Shown: positions 1 through 10,392 of the stretch, piece by piece
Numbering within the stretch: position 1 is the first letter of the stretch
How the letters are laid out: each line of letters begins with the position of its first letter
DNA from: Castellaniella defragrans_A
GTDB lineage: Bacteria; Pseudomonadota; Gammaproteobacteria; Burkholderiales; Burkholderiaceae_B
Length of the DNA: 58,218 bases
Strand: one strand, 5' to 3'
Assembly (NCBI RefSeq): GCF_040394755.1
Contig: NZ_JBEBRQ010000015.1
The notes under the pieces: generated by a model
Databases searched by the model: none
The model's input: only the letters and a program-made list of their open reading frames with translations
Told to the model about the DNA's origin: nothing
Program-made: the position numbers and the translations under genes

Positions 1-389
1 TGTCTGCTGCCCACGCCGGCCGCGGTTTTGGTAATTCTCTTAATTTTGGGTTGTTGGGCTGTTTTTGATAGCGCTCGGGGCCGGCCCCCCCTGGGGCGCC
101 GGCCGCCTACGAAAGTGAGGGGTTGCTGGTTCTTTTGAGAGGCTTTGCCACCAGACGCAGCTCAAGAACCCCACCTCCAAAGATCTGAATTTTTTTGATT
201 TGAAAAGATACACATGATCCGGTATTTCCAGAAATAATATTTCAATCGTTGCAGAAATACTGGCCGGCGTGCCATTGGTAGATCGGGTGGCGGGTTTCAA
301 GGCCGCGCGTCTTGAATATCTCAGATTCAGGTTGATGTAAACATATAGGTCTGAGAATGGGCCATATAAAAACCGGAAGGAGATACATG
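1..389. other. Upstream region without a recognised gene
   Basis: I see no convincing gene here. A minus-strand reading frame at 40-300 has no family resemblance and no good ribosome site. An imperfect inverted repeat (GGTTCTTTTGAG around 128-139, CTCAAGAACC at 161-170) lies in the region. The stretch from about 180 to 360 is AT-richer and probably carries the promoter of the ABC importer operon, but no operator is clear. Confidence 0.4.
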
Positions 390-1604
390 ATGTATCAGAA
401 ATTCTTGCGCCGGACTTTGTCTGCTCTGACTTTTGCCCTGTGCGCAGGCGCAGCGGCAGTCGCCCAGACGCCGGACATCGTCCTGGGAGCCTCCGTTCAG
501 CTCACCGGCCCTGTCGCCAACACCGGACGCTATTATCGTGACGCCTACCAGCTCGCGGTCGACCAGATCAACGCCGCGGGCGGTGTGAAGATCGACGGGG
601 TGCCCCACAAGCTGGCGCTCAAGATCTATGACAACCAGTCCGATGTGAATCTCAGTGTGCGTCAATACACGCAACTCGTCACCCAGGACAAGGTCCACCT
701 GCTGCTGGGTCCCTTTGCCAGCAATTTCGCGCTCGCCGATTCCGCCATCTCAGAGAAATACAAGGTTCCCATGGTTCAGGGCGGCGGCGCGTCCGACCAG
801 ATCTTTTCGCGTAATTTCAAATATATATTCGGCACACTGGCGCCCGCCAGCAATTATTTTGGCAGCACGGTCGAAATGCTCAAAGTGCTCAAGCCCGTGC
901 CGACCAGCGTGGCGCTGCTGTATGCGGATGATGCGTTCGACGTGTCGGTCGCCAAGGGCACGCGTCCGCTGCTGAAAGACGCCGGGCTGAATGTGGTGAT
1001 GGATGAGCGCTACAGTACCAACGCCACGGATTTCAACTCGCTGCTGTCGCAGATCAAGAGCAAGAATGTGGATGCGGTGCTGGTGGCTGGACACGAAACC
1101 GAGATCCTGAATTTCGTGCGTCAGGCCAAAAGCCTAGGCGTTGCGCCCAAGATGTATTCATTCACGGTCGGCGTGCCCTCGGAGGACTTTCGCAAGGCGC
1201 TCGGCGCCGATGCGGACTATGCCTTTGGCATGACCGCCTGGCTACCCTCCGCGCAGCTCAAGGATCGCTGGTTCGGTGATGCCGAGCAATTCGCCAAGGC
1301 CTACAAGGCAAAGTACGGCTATGACCCGGACTATCATGCGGCCTCGGGCGTGGCCGATGTCGAAGCGCTGGTTCAGGCCATGGAAAACGCCAACAGCGTC
1401 GATCCACAAAAGGTGCGCGACGCCCTGGCCGAGATCCGGTTCGACAGCCTGTATGGTCCCATCGCCTTCAACGCTCATGGGCAGATCGATCTGCCGCAGG
1501 TGGTGATCCAGGTGCAGGGCGACCAGCTGGCCGAGGTCTATGGCGCCAAGGGCTTCATCACGCAGCCCAAGTATCCGATGCCGGCCTGGAATGCACGCCA
1601 GTGA
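390..1604 (+). CDS. Branched-chain amino acid-type ABC transporter substrate-binding protein
   Basis: This is a periplasmic binding protein of about 404 residues that delivers a ligand to the LivHMGF-type permease encoded just downstream. It starts with a Sec signal peptide (basic MYQKFLRRT, hydrophobic core, cleavage near AVAQ). The mature part begins DIVLGASVQLTG and continues YRDAYQLAVDQINAAGG, the usual opening of type I Leu/Ile/Val-family binding proteins. The start at 390 (or the adjacent ATG at 387) is chosen because GGAAGGAG lies at 375-382; the longer frame from 357 has no ribosome site. The true ligand cannot be read from sequence: branched-chain amino acids, amides, urea and aromatic acids all use this family. 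It is the first gene of the operon. Confidence 0.9.
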   Translation: MYQKFLRRTLSALTFALCAGAAAVAQTPDIVLGASVQLTGPVANTGRYYRDAYQLAVDQINAAGGVKIDGVPHKLALKIYDNQSDVNLSVRQYTQLVTQDKVHLLLGPFASNFALADSAISEKYKVPMVQGGGASDQIFSRNFKYIFGTLAPASNYFGSTVEMLKVLKPVPTSVALLYADDAFDVSVAKGTRPLLKDAGLNVVMDERYSTNATDFNSLLSQIKSKNVDAVLVAGHETEILNFVRQAKSLGVAPKMYSFTVGVPSEDFRKALGADADYAFGMTAWLPSAQLKDRWFGDAEQFAKAYKAKYGYDPDYHAASGVADVEALVQAMENANSVDPQKVRDALAEIRFDSLYGPIAFNAHGQIDLPQVVIQVQGDQLAEVYGAKGFITQPKYPMPAWNARQ

Positions 1605-1670
1605 CCTGGATGATGAGTTCGCATCTCGTGCTTCGGCGCCTGCGCGGCTCATCTTGCAGTTTGTGCCCTG

Positions 1671-1709
1671 CCTGCTCATGCGCGGCTCTTTTTAATTAGT
1701 GTGAGCAGG
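1671..1709. promoter_or_regulatory. Inverted repeat between binding protein and permease genes
   Basis: CCTGCTCA at 1671-1678 and TGAGCAGG at 1702-1709 form a perfect 8-bp inverted repeat with a loop of about 23 nt. It lies between the binding-protein gene and livH. Such hairpins often raise binding-protein expression over the permease genes by stabilising or terminating the upstream message; that role is inferred here. Confidence 0.4.
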
Positions 1710-1742
1710 TCCTGGCATCCGCCAACGGCCTCGGGAGACTCG

Positions 1743-2606
1743 ATGGACTTACTCGCGCAAATCCTCGTCAACGGCATCCTGCTCGGCGGACTGTACGCGG
1801 TGATGGCGCAGGGTCTGGCGCTGGTGTGGGGCGTGCTGAACATCGTCAATCTGGCGCATGGCGCGTTCATCATGCTGGGCGCGTACACGTCCTGGTATCT
1901 GTACACGGCCCTGGGCGTGGACCCCTTCCTCGGGCTGCCGGTGACGGCCGCCGTCCTTTTTGTGCTGGGGTACGCCCTGCAACGCGGGCTGTTGAATCTG
2001 GTGGTGCGCGCGCCCATGTTCAATACGCTGCTCATCACGTTCGGCCTGGAGGTCGTGCTGACCTATCTGGCGCAGTTGGTGTTCTCGGCGGATTTTCGCA
2101 CCATCAACCCGCCCTATGCGGGCGACAACATCGCCCTCGGTCCGGTGACTCTGCCCGTGGCGCGTCTGGCTGCGTTCGGCGTGGCGCTGGCGCTGACCCT
2201 GGGCATGTGGCTGTTCCTGCTGCACAGCCGCCTGGGCCGCGCCATTCGCGCCACCGCGCAAAATCTGGTGGCGGCGCGGCTCTATGGGGTGGAACCGCGC
2301 CATCTCTATGCCGTCACGTTCGGGCTGGGTCTGGCGCTGGCGGGCGCGGCCGGCGGACTGTACGGGACTGTTTCGCAGATCAATCCCTACATCGGGGCGA
2401 CGCTGACTGCCAAGTGCTTCGCCATTTCCATCATCGGCGGGCTGGATAATCCGTTGGGCGTGATGGTGGGCGGGCTGTTCCTGGGGATCGTCGAATCGCT
2501 CACCATGCTGTATGTGGGGCCGACGTTCGCCGATGTCGCCAGCTTCGGCATCCTGGTGCTGGTGCTGTTCCTGCGGCCCAGCGGCCTGCTGGGCAGGGCG
2601 GCATGA
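1743..2606 (+). CDS. livH: Branched-chain amino acid ABC transporter permease LivH
   Basis: This is an inner-membrane permease of 287 residues, one of the two channel subunits of the importer. The opening MDLLAQILVNGILLGG and the following VWGVLNIVNLAHGAF are hallmark LivH sequences. GGLDNPLGVMVGG near residue 240 matches the conserved loop that contacts the ATPase. About eight hydrophobic segments are visible. The start at 1743 is preferred over an upstream GTG at 1701 because GGGAGA precedes it and family homology begins there. The end overlaps livM by 4 bp, so translation is probably coupled. Confidence 0.93.
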   Translation: MDLLAQILVNGILLGGLYAVMAQGLALVWGVLNIVNLAHGAFIMLGAYTSWYLYTALGVDPFLGLPVTAAVLFVLGYALQRGLLNLVVRAPMFNTLLITFGLEVVLTYLAQLVFSADFRTINPPYAGDNIALGPVTLPVARLAAFGVALALTLGMWLFLLHSRLGRAIRATAQNLVAARLYGVEPRHLYAVTFGLGLALAGAAGGLYGTVSQINPYIGATLTAKCFAISIIGGLDNPLGVMVGGLFLGIVESLTMLYVGPTFADVASFGILVLVLFLRPSGLLGRAA

Positions 2607-3546
2607 AAGCCTGGCGCGTGATCCTGCTGCTCGCAGCGGTGGCCGTGCTGGCCGGGGTGCCCTGGTATGGCTCGGACGTCCTGGTGCAATTCGGCATCAA
2701 CACCCTGTTGCTGGCCGTGCTGGCCCAGGGCTGGAACATCATCGGCGGGTACACCGGCTATGCATCCTTCGGCAATTCGGTGTTCTATGGGTTGGGCAGC
2801 TATGGCGTCGCCATTGCCATGGTGCAGTGGGAGCTGCCCTTCGCGGCGGGGCTGGTGTTCGGGGTCGTGCTGGCGCTGGCCTTCGCCGTGCTGCTGGGGA
2901 TTCCGGTGCTGCGGCTGCGCGGCCATTACTTTGCCATCGCCACTCTGGCGCTGGCGCAGGTCATGACGGCCATCGTCTCGAACATCGAGCTGGCCGGGCA
3001 GAACATCGGCCTGGTGCTGCCGCCGCTGAACAATGACCTGCTGTTCTATGAACTGTCGCTGGGCCTGCTGGTGCTGGCGACTTTGACGATCGCCTGGCTG
3101 ACGCGCAGCAAATTCGGCTTCGGCCTGATCGCGATCCGCGAAAACGAAGAAGGCGCGGCCGTCATGGGCGTGAACACCACGCTCTACAAAGTGGCGGCGT
3201 TCGCGCTGTCGGGCGTGTTCAGCGCGCTGGCCGGCGGCATCCACGCCTACTGGATCACCTTTCTCGACCCGGAAAGCGCCTTTGACATCAGCCTGAACGT
3301 CAAGATGATCATCATGGCCGTGTTCGGCGGCGCGGGCACCATTCTGGGCCCCGTGATGGGCGCTTTTTCCCTGTCGGCGATCTCCGAGCTGCTGTCCAGC
3401 GAGGTCACCAGCGTTGCCGGCCTGTTCTTCGGCGCCGTCATCGTCGCCGCGGTGGTGTTGATGCCGCGGGGGCTGACCGACCTGTTCGGCCGCTACAGAA
3501 AATCGGGATGGCGCTACTTCGCCGAGAACATCCGGGCCCACAAGCT

Positions 3547-3550
<4 letters not shown>
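2603..3550 (+). CDS. livM: Branched-chain amino acid ABC transporter permease LivM
   Basis: This 315-residue inner-membrane protein is the second permease subunit and pairs with LivH. It has roughly nine to ten hydrophobic segments. Family signatures include GWNIIGGYTGYASFGNSVF near residue 45 and the C-terminal MAVFGGAGTILGPVMGA loop. Its ATG overlaps the livH stop and its TGA overlaps the livG ATG (ATGA at 3547-3550), so livH, livM and livG form one tightly coupled translational unit. Nothing looks damaged. Confidence 0.93.
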
Positions 3551-5000
<1,450 letters not shown>

Positions 5001-5228
5001 GGATGCTTATGAGTCCGGCGCCCGCCATCGGGTGCATTCGGCGCGGTTTTTCGAACTGGCGGAACGGTCGGGCGAAATCGTGATGGCGGTGTCCGAGCGT
5101 GGGCGCCGTTTTTTTTCGGGAACGACAACTACTATTGTGATTGCGATGGAGAGGCTCGCGCATTGATGCGCAGCCAGTGCAGCGAATCAATTAGATACAT
5201 ATTCGTTGTTAGATGAAGCCTAAACAAT

Positions 5229-5240
5229 ATTGATATCAAT
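5229..5240. promoter_or_regulatory. ATTGATATCAAT palindrome upstream of hmuR
   Basis: A perfect 12-bp palindrome, ATTGATATCAAT, lies just 5' of the hmuR Fur box. It may be part of an extended Fur operator or the site of another dimeric regulator; the sequence alone does not decide. Confidence 0.3.
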
Positions 5241-5244
5241 AGTA

Positions 5245-5261
5245 AGAATGATTATCATTTG
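5245..5261. promoter_or_regulatory. Fur box upstream of hmuR
   Basis: AATGATTATCATT at 5247-5259 is a perfect palindrome around a central T, flanked by G and T. Its complement, AAATGATAATCATTC, fits the Fur consensus (GATAATGATAATCATTATC) well. It sits about 35 bp before the receptor start, where Fur-Fe2+ would block transcription of the haem genes in iron-replete cells. Confidence 0.8.
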
Positions 5262-5293
5262 TCTCTCTAAAACCATATAACCAGTAGGGATGA

Positions 5294-7651
5294 ATGATGA
5301 GCAGATACCTGGCGGCACCGTATTTCGGGGCGATTGCGGCGACTTTCTATGTCTCGGCCTCGGCCCTGGCTGCGGACTTTCTTGAAGCGGCGGGCGCTGG
5401 CGCCACGGCGGCCGCCCCGGACTCGTCCGCGGTGCCTGCCAACAGCTCGGCGCTCCCGACGATCGTGGTCCAGGGCCAGACGGTCGCGGACGATCTCCCG
5501 GTCGGTTCTTCTGTGACGACGCGCGCGCAGCTCGATGAGCGTTCGATCGACAGTTGGGAGGACTTCGCGAATCGGGGCGATCCGGCGGTGAATTTCAGCC
5601 AGCAGACCAATAGCGTGAACATTCGCGGGATGGATTCCGATCGTGTCGTGACCCGGATCGATGGTATCCAGATTCCATGGTTCACGGATGGGGCGCGCGG
5701 CGTCCAGGGCGGGCTGCGCGTGGTGGATTTCGATGCGCTCTCGGCGATCGATATCGTGCGTGGCGCGGGGGCTGCGCGAACGGGCTCACTGACCGGCGCG
5801 CTGGATCTGCGCACCCTGGCGCCGGAAGACCTGCTCGCCGCCGATCGGGATTTCGGGGCGCTCGTGAAATCCGGTTACGACAGTGTCGACAACAGTTGGA
5901 AGCTCCAGGCAGCGCTGGCGGGGCGCGTCGGCACGGGCACCAGCTGGCTGCTGCAGGCCGGGGTGCGCAAGGGGCATGAGCTCGACAATATGGGCGAGGT
6001 CGGGGGGCATGGGGCGGCGCGCGATCAGCCGGACCCCATGGACTACACCCAGGACAACTTCCTGCTCAAGGTGCAGCACGAGTGGAACGGCGGGCACAAG
6101 CTTTCCTTCACGGGGGAATCTTTCCATCACTGGTCGCGCACTGACGCCGTGTCGAGCCAGGGGCCGGACGCGGACTACCTGATCGGCGAGGGTGTCGCCA
6201 ACGAGGATATCGACCGCAAGCGCATCGTACTGGGATACGCCTATCAATCCCCTGACGCGCGGCGCGCGCTCGATGCCGGTGAGTTCAAGCTGTACTGGCA
6301 GCAGGTGCGCCTGGAGCAAGGGATCAGCGGCACCCACAACAATGACGCGCGGGCGAGCGTGATTCCGGGGGATCCCTATCTGTATGGCTACCCGAGCGGG
6401 GCCTATGGGCGCTTCAACGCCATCGAACAGTCCGCTTTCGGCGCGACCACGCGCTGGAGCGGCCACCTGGACGGCGTCCTGTCGCAGCATTGGGAGATCG
6501 GCGGCGACATCACCGCGAGCCGCGCCCAGCAGGATTCCTCGGGCTATGACAACTGCCCGTTCGTGCCTCCGGGACTGCCGGCCATCTTCGGCCCGCGCAC
6601 TTGCGAATTCCTGCACACCAATCAGGCCGACATGCCGCGCGTCGACGGGTTGTCCTGGTCGTTGTGGGCGCAGGATGAGTTTTCCTGGGCGGATGGCCGG
6701 TACGCCTTGACGCCCGCCCTGCGTTTCGATGCCTACCAATGGGACCCGCAATCGGGCGGCGATTACGACCAGAATCCAAATGCCGGCAATGGCAGTCAGT
6801 CCTCGAGCAGCGGGAATCGCTTTTCGCCATCGCTGCTGGCGACCTACAAGGCGCGTGAGAATCTGGCCTTTTATGCGAAGTACGGATACGGTTTCAAGGC
6901 GCCCAATGCGACGCAGCTCTATCTGAATTATGGCGGTCCCGGAACCTATCTGGTGGTGGGCAATCCGGATCTCAAGCCGGAAATCAGTCATGGCTGGGAG
7001 CTGGGCCTGGATGCTGGCGACGAGGCTCTCGGCGGGCGCCTGGCGTACTTCGATAATCGCTATCGTGACTTCATCGACGACAGTGTTCCGGTCGGCCCGG
7101 ACTCTCCGCAATGGCAGGACGCATGGGCTTCGCAGTATCCGTACGGTGTCACCGGCTACGCAAACCGCTCGCACGTGCGCATCTATGGGGTCGAGCTCAG
7201 CGGTCACTGGTCCGTCACGTCGAACTGGTACACGCGCGGCGCGCTGGCATGGTCGCATGGCCGCGACCAGGACACGGGGCAGTATCTGAATTCCGTGGCG
7301 CCGCTCAAGGCCACCGTGGCCGTGGGCTACCGCGCGCCGCAATGGGGGGTGGAGGGCCTGATGCGCGCGGCTGCCGCCCGCAAGAACGTGGAATATCCGG
7401 AAGCGACGTCCACCACGCCCTACCCGGATTTCAAGGCTCCTGGCTATGGTGTCTTTGATCTCACCGGCTGGTGGAAACCAGGCGCGGTGCGCGGCTTGCG
7501 AGTGCAGGCGGGGGTCTATAACCTTTTTGACCACAAATACTGGAATGCGCTGGATGTGCCCACCCAGGGCACCTCCGCGCTGTCGCGTCCCGTGGACTAC
7601 TACACCCAGCCGGGCCGCAGCGTCCGGGTTTCCCTGGCGTACCAGTATTGA
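5294..7651 (+). CDS. hmuR: TonB-dependent haem/haemoglobin receptor (BhuR/HmuR type)
   Basis: This 785-residue outer-membrane receptor imports haem using TonB energy. A signal peptide runs to about residue 27 (SASALAADF). A TonB-box-like TIVVQG follows near residue 55. The plug domain has VNIRGMDSDRVVTRIDGIQ and IDIVRGAGAARTGS. The barrel contains YGFKAPNATQLYLNY and NPDLKPEISHGWELG, the FRAP/NPDL-type region of haemoglobin/haem receptors, and it ends in the aromatic VSLAYQY. The context supports haem as ligand: the next three genes are a haem-type ABC importer and a Fur box precedes the start. AGTAGGGA at 5284-5290 supports 5294 or 5297. No ECF sigma/anti-sigma pair of the Bordetella hurI/hurR kind lies in the window near it. 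Confidence 0.9.
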   Translation: MMSRYLAAPYFGAIAATFYVSASALAADFLEAAGAGATAAAPDSSAVPANSSALPTIVVQGQTVADDLPVGSSVTTRAQLDERSIDSWEDFANRGDPAVNFSQQTNSVNIRGMDSDRVVTRIDGIQIPWFTDGARGVQGGLRVVDFDALSAIDIVRGAGAARTGSLTGALDLRTLAPEDLLAADRDFGALVKSGYDSVDNSWKLQAALAGRVGTGTSWLLQAGVRKGHELDNMGEVGGHGAARDQPDPMDYTQDNFLLKVQHEWNGGHKLSFTGESFHHWSRTDAVSSQGPDADYLIGEGVANEDIDRKRIVLGYAYQSPDARRALDAGEFKLYWQQVRLEQGISGTHNNDARASVIPGDPYLYGYPSGAYGRFNAIEQSAFGATTRWSGHLDGVLSQHWEIGGDITASRAQQDSSGYDNCPFVPPGLPAIFGPRTCEFLHTNQADMPRVDGLSWSLWAQDEFSWADGRYALTPALRFDAYQWDPQSGGDYDQNPNAGNGSQSSSSGNRFSPSLLATYKARENLAFYAKYGYGFKAPNATQLYLNYGGPGTYLVVGNPDLKPEISHGWELGLDAGDEALGGRLAYFDNRYRDFIDDSVPVGPDSPQWQDAWASQYPYGVTGYANRSHVRIYGVELSGHWSVTSNWYTRGALAWSHGRDQDTGQYLNSVAPLKATVAVGYRAPQWGVEGLMRAAAARKNVEYPEATSTTPYPDFKAPGYGVFDLTGWWKPGAVRGLRVQAGVYNLFDHKYWNALDVPTQGTSALSRPVDYYTQPGRSVRVSLAYQY

Positions 7652-7659
7652 GTCCTGCC

Positions 7660-8481
7660 ATGAAAATCATGCGGCTGCTGCTCTGCTTGCTTGCCAGTGC
7701 CTGCGTATCCAGTGCCGTGTATGCGGCGCCCCAGCGTGTCGTGGCGTTGGGGGGTGTCGTCACCGAAATCGTCTACGACCTGGGGCAGGGCGGGCGGCTG
7801 GTGGCTGGCGACCTCTCCAGCCTCTACCCGGAAGCTGCGATGCGGCTCCCCCGCGTGGGCTACTACCGGGCGCTGTCGCTCGAAGGCATTCTCTCGGTCA
7901 AACCTGATCTGGTGCTGGCTTCGGAGAACGCCGGACCGCGCGGGGTTCTCGATCAGATCCAGGGCATGGGGGTGGCCGTCGAACGTGTCTCGGACGGCCC
8001 CTCCCTGTCGTCCCTCTATGCCCGTGTGGACGAGATTGCGCGGGTGCTTGGCGTTCCCGATCAGGGCGCCGTGCTTGCCGCGCGTATTCGCGCCGGAATC
8101 GAGGAGGCTCGCGCGCAGCCCGGCAAGCCCCTGCGGACGCTGCTGCTGATGAACCGTACGGGGCGATTCATGGCTGCGGGCGCCCGGACCGCCGCCCACG
8201 AGATTCTCACGCTGGCGGGTCTGGACAATGTCCTGGCCGGGCAGGCGGGTTATCAGGCCCTTTCGGCGGAAGGGGTCGCGGCGCTCGCTCCCGACATGAT
8301 CGTGATCACGACCGCGTCGCTGAACAGTGGCGGGATCGATGACTTCCTGGCGCAGCCCGGTATCGTGTCGACGCCGGCGGCGCGCGCTGCGCGGGTGTTC
8401 GCCATGGACGACCTCCTGATCCTGGGGCTGGGGCCGCGCACGGGAGAGGCCATCCGTATACTCAAACAGGCTTCCCAGTGA
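7660..8481 (+). CDS. hmuT: Periplasmic haem-binding protein HmuT
   Basis: This protein of about 273 residues is the periplasmic carrier that takes haem from the receptor to HmuUV. A signal peptide (MRLLLCLLASACV... to AVYAAPQ) is followed by RVVALGGVVTEIVYDLG and RLVAGDLSSLYPEAA, the standard opening of HmuT/HutB-family type III binding proteins. GYYRALSLEGILSVKPDLVLA contains the conserved Tyr that usually ligates haem iron. The start could be TTG 7648 (overlapping the hmuR stop), ATG 7660 or ATG 7669; 7660 gives a normal signal peptide. It overlaps hmuU by a GTGA. Confidence 0.9.
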   Translation: MKIMRLLLCLLASACVSSAVYAAPQRVVALGGVVTEIVYDLGQGGRLVAGDLSSLYPEAAMRLPRVGYYRALSLEGILSVKPDLVLASENAGPRGVLDQIQGMGVAVERVSDGPSLSSLYARVDEIARVLGVPDQGAVLAARIRAGIEEARAQPGKPLRTLLLMNRTGRFMAAGARTAAHEILTLAGLDNVLAGQAGYQALSAEGVAALAPDMIVITTASLNSGGIDDFLAQPGIVSTPAARAARVFAMDDLLILGLGPRTGEAIRILKQASQ

Positions 8482-9524
8482 AAATCGGCGCACTGGCCGG
8501 TCGCTCGCGTGAATCGGCGCCTCCCGGGCCATTGCCCCTGAGCGTCGTCCTGGGGGGCTTGATCGTGGTGCTCGCGGTGGTGGCGCTGGCCGCCTGCGCC
8601 AGCGGCGCGGTGGCGATTCCCTGGCGCCAACTGCCGCGTATCCTGCTTGCGCCCGATCTCGCCGGGCAGGACATCATGATGCGCAGCGTGCTGCTGGACA
8701 TCCGGGTGCCGCGCGTACTCTTTGGCTGTGTCACAGGCGCGGCGCTGGCGGCGACCGGCGTGGTCATCCAGGCGCTTTTCCGCAACCCATTGGCCGAGCC
8801 TGGACTTGTGGGCATTTCATCCGGCGCCGCGCTCGGGGCCGTCACGGCCATCGTGCTGGCGGCGGGAGGCTTTGCCATTGTCGCGGGGGCAGCCTTTCTC
8901 GGCAGCCTCGCCGCCACATTCCTCGCCTACGCGATCGGCAGCCGCTACCGCGGCGTGGCGGGATTGCTGCTGGCGGGCATCGCCATCAATGCGCTGGCAG
9001 GCAGTGTCATCGGGGTGCTCACCTATATGGCCACGGACAGCCAATTGCGCGACCTGACCTTCTGGAGCATGGGCAGTCTGGCGGGGGCTTCATGGCATAC
9101 GCTCTCGCTGGTCGGGCCGTGGACACTCGCGGTCCTCGCCTATCTGTGCGCGCAGTGGCGCGCCCTGAACGCGCTGCTGCTCGGAGAGCGCGAAGCGGCG
9201 CATCTCGGGTTCGAACTGGTTCCCGTGCGGCGGCGCCTCATCGTCGCCACCGCGCTGGTGATCGGTCCGCTGGTAGCGGTCACGGGCGGCATCGGTTTCG
9301 TGGGACTGGTCGTGCCACATCTGGTGCGCATGGTGCTGGGTGCGCATCATCGGCGCTTGCTGCCCGTTTCCCTGGTCGTGGGGGCGCTGCTGCTCACGTT
9401 GGCTGATTGGCTTGCGCGCCTGGTCATCATCCCGGCGGAGCTCCCCATCGGACTGGTCACCAGTCTGGTGGGCGGGCCTTTTTTCTTCTGGCTGCTCACG
9501 CGTGCTCGCAGTGTGCCGGCCTGA
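8478..9524 (+). CDS. hmuU: Haem ABC transporter permease HmuU (FecCD family)
   Basis: This 348-residue inner-membrane permease of the BtuC/FecCD family forms the haem channel as a homodimer. Around nine to ten hydrophobic segments are present. Family motifs include RVPRVLFGCVTGAALAATG, NPLAEPGLVGISSGAA and GGIGFVGLVVPHLVRM, the last being the conserved coupling region. The start is GTG, embedded in the hmuT stop (GTGA at 8478-8481), so it is translationally coupled to hmuT. Confidence 0.92.
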   Translation: MKIGALAGRSRESAPPGPLPLSVVLGGLIVVLAVVALAACASGAVAIPWRQLPRILLAPDLAGQDIMMRSVLLDIRVPRVLFGCVTGAALAATGVVIQALFRNPLAEPGLVGISSGAALGAVTAIVLAAGGFAIVAGAAFLGSLAATFLAYAIGSRYRGVAGLLLAGIAINALAGSVIGVLTYMATDSQLRDLTFWSMGSLAGASWHTLSLVGPWTLAVLAYLCAQWRALNALLLGEREAAHLGFELVPVRRRLIVATALVIGPLVAVTGGIGFVGLVVPHLVRMVLGAHHRRLLPVSLVVGALLLTLADWLARLVIIPAELPIGLVTSLVGGPFFFWLLTRARSVPA

Positions 9525-9548
9525 GGCGTGAATCTGGATGGAATCCTT

Positions 9549-10355
9549 ATGCTGGAGGCTTCAAATATCTGGGTGCGGCGCCGGCGCCGTGCCATTCTGC
9601 AAGGGGTTAGTCTGGCGCTGCGCCCCGGGTCCGTGTGCAGCCTGCTGGGTGCGAACGGCGCCGGCAAATCCACACTGTTGTCGGTCCTCTCGGCTGAACT
9701 CGAGCCCGACCATGCCGAAGCGGGCGATGCCGCAGCGGTGACCCTTCATGGCCGCCCCCTGGCGTCATTTTCCACGGCATCGCTCGCCCGGATGCGCGCG
9801 GTGTTGCCGCAAAAGCCCGGACTGGCCTTCGACCTGAGCGTGTCCGAAGTGGTGAGCATGGGGGCTTATCCTTTCCCGGCGCTCCCGGATGCGCAGGTGG
9901 CGGCGCTTGCCGCGCGCGCGCTGGCGCTGGCGGACAGCGCCGATCTGGCGTCGCGGCGCTATCTGGAGCTTTCTGGCGGCGAACAGCAGCGCGTGCAATT
10001 CGCCCGTGTCGTTTTGCAGGCATTGGCCGCGCGCGATGCCGATCTCGAGGCGCGCTACATGCTGCTCGATGAACCGACGGCGAGCCTGGACCCCTTGCAC
10101 CAGCAGACGTTGCTGCAAGCACTGGTCATGCTGGCGCGTGCCGAGCGCATGGGGATCCTGCTGATTTTGCATGATGTGAATCTCGCCGCGCGCTGGAGCG
10201 ATGTCATCGCGCTGCTCTCGGACAGCAGGATCGTCGCTTGCGGCAGCCCCGCCGAAGTCCTGACGGCCGAAAATATCCGGCGCGTCTACGGCGTGGACAG
10301 CCACGTCATGCGTCATCCAGACCACCCGGAGCGTCCTTTGGTGGTGTTTCGCTAG
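9549..10355 (+). CDS. hmuV: Haem ABC transporter ATP-binding protein HmuV
   Basis: This is the cytoplasmic ATPase of the haem importer, about 268 residues. It carries Walker A GANGAGKST, signature LSGGEQQRVQFARVV, Walker B MLLDEPTASLDP and the switch LHDVNLAARW. The ATG at 9549 is chosen because GGATGGA at 9535-9541 precedes it and homology begins at MLEASNI; an in-frame GTG at 9528 has its purine-rich stretch too close. The gene ends in a convergent arrangement against hmuS, only 37 bp away. Confidence 0.92.
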   Translation: MLEASNIWVRRRRRAILQGVSLALRPGSVCSLLGANGAGKSTLLSVLSAELEPDHAEAGDAAAVTLHGRPLASFSTASLARMRAVLPQKPGLAFDLSVSEVVSMGAYPFPALPDAQVAALAARALALADSADLASRRYLELSGGEQQRVQFARVVLQALAARDADLEARYMLLDEPTASLDPLHQQTLLQALVMLARAERMGILLILHDVNLAARWSDVIALLSDSRIVACGSPAEVLTAENIRRVYGVDSHVMRHPDHPERPLVVFR

Positions 10356-10376
10356 CGGGCGGCGCCTGCGCCCGCT
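10354..10376. terminator. Hairpin between convergent hmuV and hmuS
   Basis: AGCGGGCG at 10354-10361 and CGCCCGCT at 10369-10376 are perfect 8-bp arms around a 7-nt loop, overlapping the hmuV stop. The position between convergent genes suits a bidirectional terminator, although there is no clear T-run on either side. Confidence 0.5.
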
Positions 10377-10392
10377 GGCGTATGCCGCCTCA

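Noticed and set aside
40..300. 86-codon minus-strand frame at the left edge
   Set aside because: No ribosome site, no hydrophobic or domain pattern, and unusual composition.
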